A stretch of 64,000 nucleotides of DNA. It comes from Pseudomonas fluorescens. GTDB taxonomy: Bacteria > Pseudomonadota > Gammaproteobacteria > Pseudomonadales > Pseudomonadaceae. Where the stretch lies: the NCBI RefSeq assembly GCF_900215245.1, contig NZ_LT907842.1:4154001-4218000 (forward strand). Direction: 5' to 3'. Every line of letters starts with the position of its first letter. The stretch's first letter is position 1. Positions 52,741 through 62,065 of this stretch are shown in pieces. The translations under genes were made by a program, and so were the position numbers. The notes under the pieces are model-generated. The model did no database searches, was not told the origin of the DNA, and worked only from the letters and a program-made list of their open reading frames with translations.

Positions 52741-53702
52741 GCGCAGTTGCACCCGAGTCGTCTCCACGTATTGGCATTATTGGCACCGGTGCTATCGGTG
52801 GGTTCTATGGGTTGATGCTGGCGCGTGCCGGGTTCGATGTGCACTTTCTGTTGCGCAGCGAATATGCAGCGGTCAGTGAGCATGGCCTGCACCTCAACAG
52901 CACGCTGCACGGCCAGTTGCACCTGCACCCGGTGCAGGCTTATGCCCGCGCCGCCGATATGCCGGCGTGCGATTGGCTGTTGATCGGGACCAAGTCCACC
53001 GGCAACGTGGACCTGGCCCCGACCATTGCCCAGGTCGCAGCGCCGGACGCCAGGGTGGTGCTGTTGCAAAACGGTCTCGACGTTGAAGACAGCCTGCGTG
53101 AACACCTGCCGCCGTCCCTGCACCTGCTGGGCGGCCTGTGCTATATCGGCGTGCATCGTGCCGCGCCCGGTGTCGTCGAGCATCAGGCCCTGGGCAGGGT
53201 CAACCTGGGCTATCACAGTGGCACGGCGGCCAATGATGAGGCGCGCCAGAAGGCGATTGTCGAGGAGGGCGCCGCGCTGTTTCACAAGGCCGGTATCGAG
53301 TCCCAGGCCATGGCCAGCGTACACTTGGCCCGCTGGCACAAGCTGGTGTGGAATGTGCCTTACAACGGCCTCTCCGTGTTACTGGGCACCGGCACTACCG
53401 CGATGATGGCGGATGAATCGAGCCGCGAACTCATCCAGGCATTGATGGCTGAAGTGGTCCAGGGCGCCCATGCCTGCGGTCATCACATCCCGGCCAGTTA
53501 TGCCGAGCAGATGTTCGCCATGACCGAAACCATGGTTGACTACTTGCCGAGCATGTACCACGACCATGTGCACAAACGCCCGCTGGAGTTGGCGGCCATC
53601 TACGCACGGCCACTGGCCGCCGCCAAAGCGGCAGGTTGCGAATTGCCACGCATGGAAGCGCTTTACCAGGCGTTGAGTTTTATTGATCGGCACAACCGCT
53701 GA
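52737..53702 (+). CDS. panE: 2-dehydropantoate 2-reductase
   Basis: NADPH-dependent reduction of ketopantoate to pantoate in pantothenate/CoA synthesis. 321 residues. Rossmann start RIGIIGTGAIGGFYGLMLAR (GxGxxG, residues 12-31), DWLLIGTKSTGN, VVLLQNGLDVEDSL with the catalytic-site Asn, and ARWHKLVWNVPYNGLSVLLG with the catalytic Lys of family members; the C-terminal MYHDHVHKRPLELAAIYARPL is the substrate-binding block. Start overlaps the thioredoxin-like gene's stop, so the two are coupled. Confidence 0.9.
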   Translation: MSAVAPESSPRIGIIGTGAIGGFYGLMLARAGFDVHFLLRSEYAAVSEHGLHLNSTLHGQLHLHPVQAYARAADMPACDWLLIGTKSTGNVDLAPTIAQVAAPDARVVLLQNGLDVEDSLREHLPPSLHLLGGLCYIGVHRAAPGVVEHQALGRVNLGYHSGTAANDEARQKAIVEEGAALFHKAGIESQAMASVHLARWHKLVWNVPYNGLSVLLGTGTTAMMADESSRELIQALMAEVVQGAHACGHHIPASYAEQMFAMTETMVDYLPSMYHDHVHKRPLELAAIYARPLAAAKAAGCELPRMEALYQALSFIDRHNR

Positions 53703-53716
53703 TTCGGGGGCACACC

Positions 53717-54634
53717 ATGGCAAAGGGATTGGGCGACAAGTTGGTGCTGGCGATTTCGTCGCGGGCGCTGTTCGACCTGAGCGACAGCCACAAGGTCTAC
53801 TTGGCCGAAGGTGTGGAGGCTTACCGCAAATACCAGATCGAACACGAGGAAGAAACCCTGGAGCCCGGCGACGCGTTCCCACTGGTCAAGAAGTTGCTCA
53901 GTCTTAACGCCAGCCTGGGACGTGCGCGTGTCGAGGTCGTCCTGGTGTCGCGCAACAGTGCCGATACCGGCTTGCGAGTGTTCAATTCGATCCAGCATTA
54001 CGGTCTGGATATTTCCCGCGCTGCTTTCGTCGGCGGGCGTAGTCCCTATCCTTATTTGGCTGCATTCGGTTGCCATCTGTTTCTTTCGACCCATGCTGAA
54101 GACGTGCGCAGCGCACTCGACGCCGGCTTTGCGGCAGCGACGATTCTGTCGGGCGGTGCGCGTCGGGCATCGAGTGAAGAACTGCGGATTGCGTTCGACG
54201 GCGATGCGGTGCTGTTTTCCGATGAGTCGGAGCGGGTGTACCAGGCCGGCGGGCTGGCAGCGTTCCAGGCCAGCGAGCGCGAGTCGGCGCGCCAGCCTCT
54301 GCACGGCGGCCCGTTCAAGGGTTTCCTGGCGGCGCTCAACCTGTTGCAGCGTGAGTTCGCGGATGATGCATGCCCGATCCGCACGGCGCTGGTGACGGCG
54401 CGTTCGGCGCCCTCCCATGAGCGCGTGATTCGCACCTTGCGTGAATGGGATATCCGTTTGGACGAGTCGCTGTTCCTCGGCGGCCTGGAGAAATCCGCCT
54501 TTCTGGAGGCGTTCGCCGCCGACGTGTTTTTCGATGACCAGGCCGGTCATTGTGAGAAAGCCCGGGAAGTGGTGGCCACCGGGCATGTGCCCCATGGCAT
54601 CAGTAATGAGTTGAAAATCCACACCGAGCGCTAA
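53717..54634 (+). CDS. cytosolic 5'-nucleotidase family protein (PF06189)
   Basis: 305 residues. LVLAISSRALFDLSD with the following HKVYLAEGVEAYRKYQ marks the start of the HAD-like 5'-nucleotidase family. VVLVSRNSADTGLRVFNSI, SRAAFVGGRSPYPYLAAFGCHLFLST (in parts) and FLGGLEKSAFLEAFAADVFFDDQ follow, the last carrying the paired Asp of the metal site. It dephosphorylates nucleoside monophosphates in relatives. Lies 14 bases after panE, so cotranscription is likely. Confidence 0.9.
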   Translation: MAKGLGDKLVLAISSRALFDLSDSHKVYLAEGVEAYRKYQIEHEEETLEPGDAFPLVKKLLSLNASLGRARVEVVLVSRNSADTGLRVFNSIQHYGLDISRAAFVGGRSPYPYLAAFGCHLFLSTHAEDVRSALDAGFAAATILSGGARRASSEELRIAFDGDAVLFSDESERVYQAGGLAAFQASERESARQPLHGGPFKGFLAALNLLQREFADDACPIRTALVTARSAPSHERVIRTLREWDIRLDESLFLGGLEKSAFLEAFAADVFFDDQAGHCEKAREVVATGHVPHGISNELKIHTER

Positions 54635-54704
54635 GTCAGCCGAAGTCGTCAAGGCGCTGCTAAGCTCATTCAATCGCCGCCATCCTGGCAGTCCAGGAGG
54701 TTCT

Positions 54705-55205
54705 ATGATTCGTTCGATGCTGTATGCCACGGACCTCGGTCTGTATGCGCCCTATGTGATGCAACACGCGCTGGCGCTGGCCCGAACGTTCAAGGCGGAT
54801 TTGTATGTGATCCATGTGGTCGAGCCGATTGGGCTGTTCGCCGAATCGGTGTTGCAGAGCTACCTTGATGAGCAGGCCTTGAGTGAATGGCAGAGCCAGG
54901 GGCTTAACACGGTCATGGCGTCGATCGAGCAGCGGGTACTGGACAGTTTTCGCGAGGAGTTGGGGGACGGCGAGCAAGACTTGAAGTTGATTCAGTCGGT
55001 GCGGGTGATTCAGGGCGACCCGTGCGAAGTGATTCTCGACCAGCTGCGTAAACTTTCCGTCGACCTGTTGATCGTAGGTAGTCACAGCCATGCAACCGCC
55101 GCCGCCACACCGCTGGGGCGCACAGCGGCGAGGGTGCTGCAACTGGCGACAGTGCCGGTTTACATGGTGCCGTCGTTGCAGCGTCGGCGCAGTGATGACA
55201 GTTGA
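54705..55205 (+). CDS. universal stress protein family
   Basis: 166 residues, one UspA domain. It starts SMLYATDLGLYAPYVMQHALALAR (in parts) and ends with VDLLIVGSHSHATAAATPLGRTAARVLQLATVPVYMVP, where the G(S)H(S)H...GRTA loop is the ATP-binding type (G-2x-G-9x-G(S/T)). CCAGGAGGTTCT before ATG 54705 is a near-perfect ribosome binding site. No neighbour clearly linked; function under stress is inferred from family. Confidence 0.9.
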   Translation: MIRSMLYATDLGLYAPYVMQHALALARTFKADLYVIHVVEPIGLFAESVLQSYLDEQALSEWQSQGLNTVMASIEQRVLDSFREELGDGEQDLKLIQSVRVIQGDPCEVILDQLRKLSVDLLIVGSHSHATAAATPLGRTAARVLQLATVPVYMVPSLQRRRSDDS

Positions 55206-55299
55206 TCGGTGAAAACGATAAAAAGTTCTAGATTTATCCGTCTGACCTTTAATATAGTTATATACCGTCGCTGATACCCGTGGCGTCTATTTGCTTTGA

Positions 55300-56283
<984 letters not shown>

Positions 56284-56288
56284 GTGGT

Positions 56289-56771
56289 TTATTTGGCCTC
56301 GGTAACCGTAAAGTGTTGCCGAGCGCCTGCCACCAGAATCTCCACCTCATCCCCTTCGAACTTGCCCAGCAGGCTTTTGCCCAGAGGTGAACGCGGGGTG
56401 ATGACGGTTACCGGTTGCCCCACCACATCGACTTTCAAGCCGGCTGCATCCGGCGCCAGGAACAGCCACTGTTGGCGACCGTTTTCGTCTTCCAGGCCCA
56501 GTAGTGCACCGACTTCTATGCCGCGCTGATCATCGTAAGCACGCAGTTGCAGGGTGTGGCACAGCGTCAGCGCCTGCTTGATTTCCTCGACGCGCTTGGC
56601 CTGGCCAGCCGCCAGGTAGGAAGCTTCCAGCCCCAGGGTGTCGTACTTGTTTTCCGCAATGTTTTCTTCGTGGGTCGCGGTTTCGTAGGCGGTCTGCGCG
56701 GCGCGTTGGGCGATGTCGAGGTCGACGGAGAGCTTTTCCAGGACCAACTGGTGGACGGCGTGTTTATTCAT
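56289..56771 (-). CDS. GreA/GreB-fold transcription factor, non-canonical
   Basis: 160 residues: an N-terminal coiled coil (1-75) and a C-terminal FKBP-like domain (about 80-160, PVTVITPRSPLGKSLLGKFEGDEVEI). The tip of the coil is EENIAENKYD (residues 35-44), keeping acidic residues but not the GDLSEN-type Gre tip. It belongs to the GreA/GreB family clade of pseudomonads outside the classical proteins and may act on polymerase through the secondary channel. It lies 12 bases downstream of the 122-residue membrane gene and is likely cotranscribed. Confidence 0.83.
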   Translation of the reverse strand: MNKHAVHQLVLEKLSVDLDIAQRAAQTAYETATHEENIAENKYDTLGLEASYLAAGQAKRVEEIKQALTLCHTLQLRAYDDQRGIEVGALLGLEDENGRQQWLFLAPDAAGLKVDVVGQPVTVITPRSPLGKSLLGKFEGDEVEILVAGARQHFTVTEAK

Positions 56772-56783
56772 GGCTGTGCTTGA

Positions 56784-57152
56784 TCATTCGCAAAATTGCA
56801 GGACGTTCGCCTTGCTCTTTTCAGTGGGGGCGTTCTGGTCCTGCTGTAGCCAGAACTGGCATTTGGGGTTGGACAGGTTGCGCGCGTTGTTGCGCGCCTG
56901 GTCCAGGCTTTGCTGTTGTTCCTGCTTGCGCAGGTTCTCCTGGTACTGCTCAAACATGCGGTTCGGTGGCTCCGGCGCAACCACCGCAGGCTTGCCCAAT
57001 TGCTGAACCGCCTGAGCAACCGGCGCCAGGGTTTGCACAAACACGTAGCGCGATGCCAGCCAGGCGGTCAGCCCAATGGCGATAAAGCCAAGCCACAGGC
57101 CAAAAGCCACAGCCATACTGAGCTTGAACAGCGATAACGGACGATCAGACAT
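56784..57152 (-). CDS. hypothetical protein with single membrane helix and coiled coil
   Basis: 122 residues from ATG 57152, preceded by AGGAGG. One membrane helix (about residues 10-33, LSMAVAFGLWLGFIAIGLTAW) with an N-terminal cytoplasmic stub, then an extracytoplasmic Gln/Arg-rich helix (NRMFEQYQENLRKQEQQQSL, coiled coil). Ends SKANVLQFCE. No homologous domain recognised. First gene of a two-gene unit with the GreA-type factor. Confidence 0.78.
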   Translation of the reverse strand: MSDRPLSLFKLSMAVAFGLWLGFIAIGLTAWLASRYVFVQTLAPVAQAVQQLGKPAVVAPEPPNRMFEQYQENLRKQEQQQSLDQARNNARNLSNPKCQFWLQQDQNAPTEKSKANVLQFCE

Positions 57153-57284
57153 GATGGCCTCCTGGCAGGCATTGACGGCGTGACGGCGATTGTCGCACAG
57201 CCACTGTGCAGAATAATCGCGATCAAGCCTTCTGCATCCGCGCATTTATGCGGACAATCGAGCCTTTGATCGTTGGAGCCCGGA

Positions 57285-58418
57285 ATGAAAGCCCGCTGGG
57301 ATATTTTTTGCAGCGTCGTCGACAACTACGGCGACATCGGCGTGACCTGGCGCCTGGCCCGGCAATTGGTGGTGGAGCATCGCTGCGAAGTGCGTTTGTG
57401 GGTCGATGACCTGCGCGCCTTCGAGCGCATGTGCCCCGAGATTGATGTGCACCTGGACCAGCAATGGCAAGAGGGTGTGGAGGTTCGCCATTGGCCGGCG
57501 CAGTGGCACGACACGCCCTCTGCCGATGTGGTGATTGCCGCTTTCGCCTGCCAGCTGCCGGCCGATTATATGGAAGCCATGGCCACGCGGGAGCGCACGC
57601 CGTTGTGGATGAACCTGGATTACCTCAGCGCTGAAGACTGGGTGGTGGGGTGCCATCGCTTGCCGTCGGTGAAGTTCAAGGGCGTGCAGAAGTACTTCTT
57701 CTTCCCGGGCTTTCGTCCGGGCACGGGCGGGCTGTTACGCGAAGGCGGGTTATTGGAGCAGCGTCAGGCATTTCAGCAAGACGGCGCAGCACAACACCAA
57801 TTCCTGCAGTCGATGGGCATCGTTCCGGTATCGGGTGCGCGGCTGATGTCGTTGTTTGCCTATGAAAATGCCGGGCTCGCCAGTTGGCTGGACGTATTGG
57901 CGACGGACGGGCGTGCCACTCATCTATTGGTTCCGGAAGGGCGCATCCTCGGCGACGTACAGCGTTGGCTCGGTGTGGAAGGGCTGGCGGTCGGGGATAT
58001 CCATCAACGTGCTGCCCTGACCGTGCAGGTACTGCCGTTCGTACGGCAGGAGCAATATGACCGCCTGCTGTGGTGCTGCGACTTCAACGCCGTGCGCGGC
58101 GAAGACTCGTTCGTGCGTGCCCAATGGGCCGGGCGGCCGTTGCTCTGGCACATCTACCGCCAGGACGAAGACATCCATCTGGACAAGCTCGATGCTTTCC
58201 TGACGCTCTACACCGCCGCCTTATCGCCCGCCGCCAAGGTCGCTGTCGTGACCCTGTGGCAAGCCTGGAACGCTGATGGCGATATGACACAGGCGTGGAA
58301 AATGCTCATGGAACACTGGCCGGAGGTGCACCACCACGCGCAAACGTGGTGTCTGGAACAAGGCTTGCAGGCCGATCTTGCTACGGCGCTGGTACAGTTT
58401 TATGAAAGTTGGATATGA
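57285..58418 (+). CDS. earP: EF-P arginine rhamnosyltransferase EarP
   Basis: Transfers rhamnose from dTDP-L-rhamnose to Arg32 of EF-P. 377 residues from ATG 57285; TTG 57273 is not needed. The N-terminus WDIFCSVVDNYGDIGVTWRL holds the two conserved Asp13 and Asp17 of the active site, and KYFFFPGFRPGTGGLLRE is another EarP block. FVRAQWAGRPLLWHIYRQ with EDxF/VR motif (about residues 268-287) lies in the C-terminal donor domain. efp follows 49 bases later. Length and motifs agree with characterised Pseudomonas EarP. Confidence 0.95.
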   Translation: MKARWDIFCSVVDNYGDIGVTWRLARQLVVEHRCEVRLWVDDLRAFERMCPEIDVHLDQQWQEGVEVRHWPAQWHDTPSADVVIAAFACQLPADYMEAMATRERTPLWMNLDYLSAEDWVVGCHRLPSVKFKGVQKYFFFPGFRPGTGGLLREGGLLEQRQAFQQDGAAQHQFLQSMGIVPVSGARLMSLFAYENAGLASWLDVLATDGRATHLLVPEGRILGDVQRWLGVEGLAVGDIHQRAALTVQVLPFVRQEQYDRLLWCCDFNAVRGEDSFVRAQWAGRPLLWHIYRQDEDIHLDKLDAFLTLYTAALSPAAKVAVVTLWQAWNADGDMTQAWKMLMEHWPEVHHHAQTWCLEQGLQADLATALVQFYESWI

Positions 58419-58467
58419 TACGCCACCTTGATTTTTGTAAATCCCATCCAAATTTCGGATATACGCA

Positions 58468-59040
58468 ATGAAAACTGGTAAAGAGCTGAAACCCGGTACC
58501 GTCATCAAGCTCGAAAACGACCCTTGGTTGGTTCAGAAAGCTGAGTTCACCAAGTCTGGTCGTAACAGCGCAATCATGAAGACCAAGCTGAAGAACCTGC
58601 TGACCGGCTACAAGACCGAGATCGTCTACAGCGCCGATGACAAACTGGAAGACGTGATCCTCGACCGCAAAGAAGCGACCCTGTCCTTCATCAGCGGCGA
58701 CACCTACACGTTCATGGACACCACCGACTACACCATGTACGAGCTGAACGCTGAAGATATCGAAGCCGTTCTGCCGTTCATCGAAGAAGGTATGGAAGAC
58801 GTCTGCGAAGCGATCTTCTTCGAAGACCGTCTGGTTTCCGTAGAGCTGCCGACCACCATCGTGCGTAAAGTTGCCTACACCGAAGGTTCCGCTCGCGGCG
58901 ACACTTCGGGCAAGGTGATGAAGCCTGCCAAACTGGCTAACGGTACCGAGCTGCAAGTTGCTGATTTCATCGAAATCGACGACATGATCGAGATCGACAC
59001 CCGTGAAGGTGGTTCGTACAAAGGTCGCGCCAAGAAGTAA
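58468..59040 (+). CDS. efp: elongation factor P
   Basis: EF-P rescues ribosomes stalled on polyproline. 190 residues, three OB-type domains. The loop KSGRNSAI places Arg at position 32, the residue modified by EarP-type rhamnosylation, in place of Lys34 of E. coli. The C-terminal signature motif [16 protein letters not shown] is complete. The ribosome binding site is weak (CGGAT). A strong terminator follows. Confidence 0.98.
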   Translation: MKTGKELKPGTVIKLENDPWLVQKAEFTKSGRNSAIMKTKLKNLLTGYKTEIVYSADDKLEDVILDRKEATLSFISGDTYTFMDTTDYTMYELNAEDIEAVLPFIEEGMEDVCEAIFFEDRLVSVELPTTIVRKVAYTEGSARGDTSGKVMKPAKLANGTELQVADFIEIDDMIEIDTREGGSYKGRAKK

Positions 59041-59057
59041 TTCTGGCTCCGCGATAC

Positions 59058-59087
59058 AAAAAACCCGACCTGGCGTCGGGTTTTTTT
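59058..59087 (+). terminator. terminator of efp
   Basis: AAAAAACCCGAC pairs with GTCGGGTTTTTTT around CTGGC (59058-59087). Confidence 0.93.
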
Positions 59088-59102
59088 ATGGGCGTCTATT
59101 TA

Positions 59103-59522
59103 TCAGACCGTCACGTGCAAACGCACATCGACGTTGCCACGGGTGGCGTTGGAGTACGGGCAGACTTGGTGGGCGGCATCGACCAGGCTTTGCGCGTCAT
59201 CTTGGGCCAGGCCCGGCAGGCTCACGTGCAGGTCGATGTCCAGGCCGAAACCACCGGGGATTTGACCAATGCCGACGTGGGCGGTGATCGAAGCGTCATC
59301 CGGGATTTTGCGCTTGGTCTGGCTGGCGACAAACTTCAGGGCGCCGATAAAGCAGGCCGAGTAGCCGGCAGCAAACAGTTGTTCAGGGTTGGTGGCCTGG
59401 CCGCCGGCACCGCCCAGTTCTTTGGGGGTGGACAGTTTGACGTCGAGGATGTTGTCGCTGGAAACCGCACGACCATCACGGCCGCCGGTGGCGGTGGCTA
59501 CTGCGGTATAGAGAGTTTGCAT
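59103..59522 (-). CDS. ohr: organic hydroperoxide resistance protein Ohr
   Basis: 139 residues of the Ohr/OsmC family. Reduces organic hydroperoxides with lipoylated thiol partners. Catalytic Cys57 in AAGYSACFIGAL and resolving Cys121 in VCPYSNATRGNVDVRL are both present, as are Arg18 and Glu47 of the active site. NPEQLFAAGYSACF is the Ohr-type signature, distinct from OsmC. AGAGGAC precedes the start. ohrR lies upstream in the same direction, separated by 200 bases that carry two operator-like repeats. Confidence 0.96.
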   Translation of the reverse strand: MQTLYTAVATATGGRDGRAVSSDNILDVKLSTPKELGGAGGQATNPEQLFAAGYSACFIGALKFVASQTKRKIPDDASITAHVGIGQIPGGFGLDIDLHVSLPGLAQDDAQSLVDAAHQVCPYSNATRGNVDVRLHVTV

Positions 59523-59542
59523 GGTGTCGTCCTCTTGGTTTG

Positions 59543-59610
59543 TTAGCGCTAAATATTTGCGCGCTAAGTAGTTGGTGAGGCAAATGTATAGCGCTAATGT
59601 TTAGCGCGCA
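59543..59610 (-). promoter_or_regulatory. probable ohr promoter with two OhrR operators
   Basis: TAGCGCTAA occurs at 59544-59552 and 59589-59597, each followed by an inverted TTGCGCGCTAA or TTAGCGCG copy (59557-59567 and 59601-59608), so two imperfect palindromes 45 bases apart. On the complement strand a possible -10 TATACA (59585-59590) and -35 TTGCGC (59606-59611) lie within the second, with a short 15-base spacer. Repression by OhrR is inferred from position and family. Confidence 0.7.
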
Positions 59611-59682
59611 AGATAAATTACAAAAAATTTTGCACGGGTTGACCCATTGGCACACGGCACAAATAAATGTGCGAGCAGGCAA

Positions 59683-59708
59683 GCCAACTCCCACAGGGGG
59701 GAGTTGGC
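59683..59708. repeat. hairpin, REP-like, downstream of ohrR
   Basis: GCCAACTCCC (59683-59692) and GGGAGTTGGC (59699-59708) form a perfect 10-bp stem with loop ACAGGG; the flank GCGAGCAGGCAAG resembles a decayed REP. Lies 15 bases beyond the ohrR stop and may terminate it weakly. Confidence 0.65.
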
Positions 59709-59723
59709 GTTTGGTCTATCGCC

Positions 59724-60176
59724 TCAGACGTTAGCCTGCAGATTTCTGCGCAACGCAATCAAATCGCTTTGCAGCTTGCGCAACTGCTCCAGCTCCAGGC
59801 CGCTGGCGCCGAGGATGCAGTGCGGGATTCCCATGGCTTTGTCTTGCAATGCACGGCCGGTGGCGGTGAGCTCCACTACGACCACGCGCTCATCTTCACG
59901 GCTGCGGGTGCGGCTGAGCAGGCCTTCGGCTTCCAGGCGCTTGAGCAAGGGGGTCAGTGAGCCCGGATCGGTCAGCAAGCGACTGCTGATTTCGCCCACG
60001 GTCAAACCATCTTCTTCCCACAGCACCATCATGGCCAGGTACTGCGGATAGGTCAGGCCAAGGGCTTGCAGCAACGGCTTGTAGACCTTGGTCATCAGCA
60101 GCGAGGTGGAGTGCAGGGCGAAGCACAGCTGGTTGTCCAGCATCAATGCTTGGCAAGGGGCGGGGTTTTTGCTCAT
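59724..60176 (-). CDS. ohrR: MarR-family repressor OhrR
   Basis: 150 residues from ATG 60176, GGTGCC upstream. The N-terminal LDNQLCFALHSTS holds Cys18, the redox sensor matching Cys15 of Bacillus OhrR. The winged helix (about residues 50-108) has YLAMMVLWEEDGLTVGEISSRLL (in parts), LTPLLKRLEAEGLLSR and the wing TRSREDERVV. A second conserved Cys (CILG) suggests the 2-Cys type. ohr lies downstream with matching operators. The frame upstream to 60290 is not needed. Confidence 0.95.
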   Translation of the reverse strand: MSKNPAPCQALMLDNQLCFALHSTSLLMTKVYKPLLQALGLTYPQYLAMMVLWEEDGLTVGEISSRLLTDPGSLTPLLKRLEAEGLLSRTRSREDERVVVVELTATGRALQDKAMGIPHCILGASGLELEQLRKLQSDLIALRRNLQANV

Positions 60177-60256
60177 GGCGGTGCCTCGAAAAAGCGTGTC
60201 TGGGCTGGAATCTAGCGGGCAAATCTTTAATGCGCCAGATAATTCTGGCCGAGTGC

Positions 60257-61207
60257 TCAGACCAGGCCGCTTTGCAGTGCCAGATCCCACGGTGGCACGG
60301 GGCTGAAGCGCGACTTGAGGTATTCCAGCAACAACCGACTACGCGCATTGGCCTGTTGTTCCAGGCGCAGCGCGTAGATGCCGGTGGTTTCCGGGCTGGG
60401 TAGGCCGTCTTCGCAAAACAGTGGCAGCAGTTCACCCCGCACCAGGTATTCACTGGCCAGCCAGGTCGGCAAATGCGCAATACCCAGCCCGGCGAGCGCG
60501 CCCGAGAGCAGCGCTTCGGCATTATTGGCACTCATGCGAATGCGCCGTGGGCGATAAGTGGCGCGGCGCCCATCCAGTTCAAAGCGCCAGGCGAACATCG
60601 GCGCCAGGCCGTCCCAGTCGAGGCCGTCATGTTCACTCAGCTCGCTGGGATGGGTCGGCGTGCCACGACTTTTCAAGTACGCCGGGCTGGCGCAGGCGAT
60701 ACGCACGATGCTGGCCAAGGGCGTGGCGATCAGGCGGGTGTCGACGATATGCCCGGCGCGCAGCACCAGGTCGACCTTGCCCAGATGGGCGCCCTGCATA
60801 TCGACGAAGCTGTCGATCAAATGCAGGTGCACGTCGAGCCCCGGGTACACCTTCAAAAAGTCGGCAATCACCGGCGCCAAGTGCCGTCGTCCGAACGCGG
60901 CCGGGGCGTCCACACGAATCAAGCCTTCTGGCGCATGGCTCAATGACACCGCCTCGGCACGCGCCAACTGCAACTCGCTGACGATTCGCCGCGCTCGCTC
61001 CGCGAAGGCCAGGCCCGCCGGGGTCGGCACCACGGCGTGGGTGCTGCGCTGAAACAAGCGGCTGCCCACCGAATTTTCCAGGCTGTCGATGCGTCGGGCC
61101 ACTGCCGAAGGGGTCAGCGGATGCCGGCGGGCGGCGGCGGAAAAACTGCCGGTCTCCAGTACATCGAGAAACAGGCCGAGTTGATCGGTCAGGGCATTCG
61201 GGTTCAT
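60257..61207 (-). CDS. LysR-family transcriptional regulator
   Basis: 316 residues from the ATG at 61207 (MNPNALTDQLGLFL). HTH: FLDVLETGSFSAAARRHPLTPSAVARRIDSLE (in parts, residues 11-42) with LFQRSTHAVVPTPAG. The ligand domain carries APEGLIRVDAPAAFGRRHLAPV and ALAGLGIAHLPTWLA. It belongs to the CrgA/AaeR-like subgroup by these blocks. It is divergent from the TauE/SafE permease gene, which is the probable target; effector unknown. Confidence 0.9.
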   Translation of the reverse strand: MNPNALTDQLGLFLDVLETGSFSAAARRHPLTPSAVARRIDSLENSVGSRLFQRSTHAVVPTPAGLAFAERARRIVSELQLARAEAVSLSHAPEGLIRVDAPAAFGRRHLAPVIADFLKVYPGLDVHLHLIDSFVDMQGAHLGKVDLVLRAGHIVDTRLIATPLASIVRIACASPAYLKSRGTPTHPSELSEHDGLDWDGLAPMFAWRFELDGRRATYRPRRIRMSANNAEALLSGALAGLGIAHLPTWLASEYLVRGELLPLFCEDGLPSPETTGIYALRLEQQANARSRLLLEYLKSRFSPVPPWDLALQSGLV

Positions 61208-61315
61208 GGGCAAGCGCTTATGCGAGATTGGCACAGCCATTGTGCGTTGCTGTGCCTTTGCGCGCCAGAGCCGACTGCGTAGCATGCGAGGCCTGGGCTT
61301 CTGGAGTAATGAGCG

Positions 61316-62065
61316 GTGTTGGATCTAGCGATGTATCTGGTATTGGGCGCGGCCCTCGGCACCGTGGGCGGTCTGTTCGGCATTGGTGGCGGGTTGATTG
61401 CGATCCCGGTACTCGGCGTGCTGTTCGGTCTCGATCAACAGCTTGCCCAAGGCACCGCGCTGGTGATGGTGGTGCCTAACGTCATGTTGGCCCTGTGGCG
61501 TTACCACCAGCGCAACCGTATCGAACTGCGTCACGCGTTACCGTTGGGTGTCATGGGCTTCAGCTTTGCCTGGCTCGGCTCGATCTGGGCGGTCGGCCTG
61601 GATGCCGGCGCCATGCGCATCGGTTTTATCGCGTTCTTGCTGACGTTGTCAGCGTACAACCTGCTGCGCATGTTCACCCGGAATGCGCCGCCGACGGCGC
61701 AGATGCGGTATTCCTGGCCATGGCTCGGCGTGCTGGGTGCCGCGTCGGGCTCCATGGGCGGTTTGTTTGGTGTGGGCGGCGCGGTGGTGGCCACGCCGGT
61801 GTTGACCAGCCTGTTCGGCACCACTCAGGTGGTCGCCCAAGGCTTGTCCCTGGCCCTGGCGTTGCCCAGCACCAGCGTCACCCTGGTCACCTACGCCTGG
61901 CACCACGAGGTGGACTGGATGATCGGTGTTCCACTGGCGGTGGGTGGCCTGCTGAGTATCAGTTGGGGCGTGAAAGTTGCCCACGCGCTGCCGGAACGGG
62001 TACTGCGCGGCTTGTTTTGCGGTTTTCTGGCGGTGTGCGCGGTGATGCTCACCTTTAAAGTTTGA
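61316..62065 (+). CDS. TauE/SafE-family sulfite/anion exporter
   Basis: 249 residues with about 8 membrane helices in two repeats. Each half contains the family's glycine-rich signature: LGTVGGLFGIGGGLIAIPVL (about residues 13-32) and GSMGGLFGVGGAVVATPVL (about 142-160), with QGTALVMV / QGLSLALALPS after them. The start is GTG 61316 behind GGAG; ATG 61331 would be shorter. Members export sulfite, sulfoacetate or other organic anions. The end overlaps the convergent LysR gene by 11 bases. Confidence 0.88.
   Translation: MLDLAMYLVLGAALGTVGGLFGIGGGLIAIPVLGVLFGLDQQLAQGTALVMVVPNVMLALWRYHQRNRIELRHALPLGVMGFSFAWLGSIWAVGLDAGAMRIGFIAFLLTLSAYNLLRMFTRNAPPTAQMRYSWPWLGVLGAASGSMGGLFGVGGAVVATPVLTSLFGTTQVVAQGLSLALALPSTSVTLVTYAWHHEVDWMIGVPLAVGGLLSISWGVKVAHALPERVLRGLFCGFLAVCAVMLTFKV

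Noticed and set aside
53663..54730. 355-codon complement-strand frame over the 5'-nucleotidase gene
   Set aside because: Antisense shadow; the plus-strand gene has clear family motifs and a ribosome binding site.
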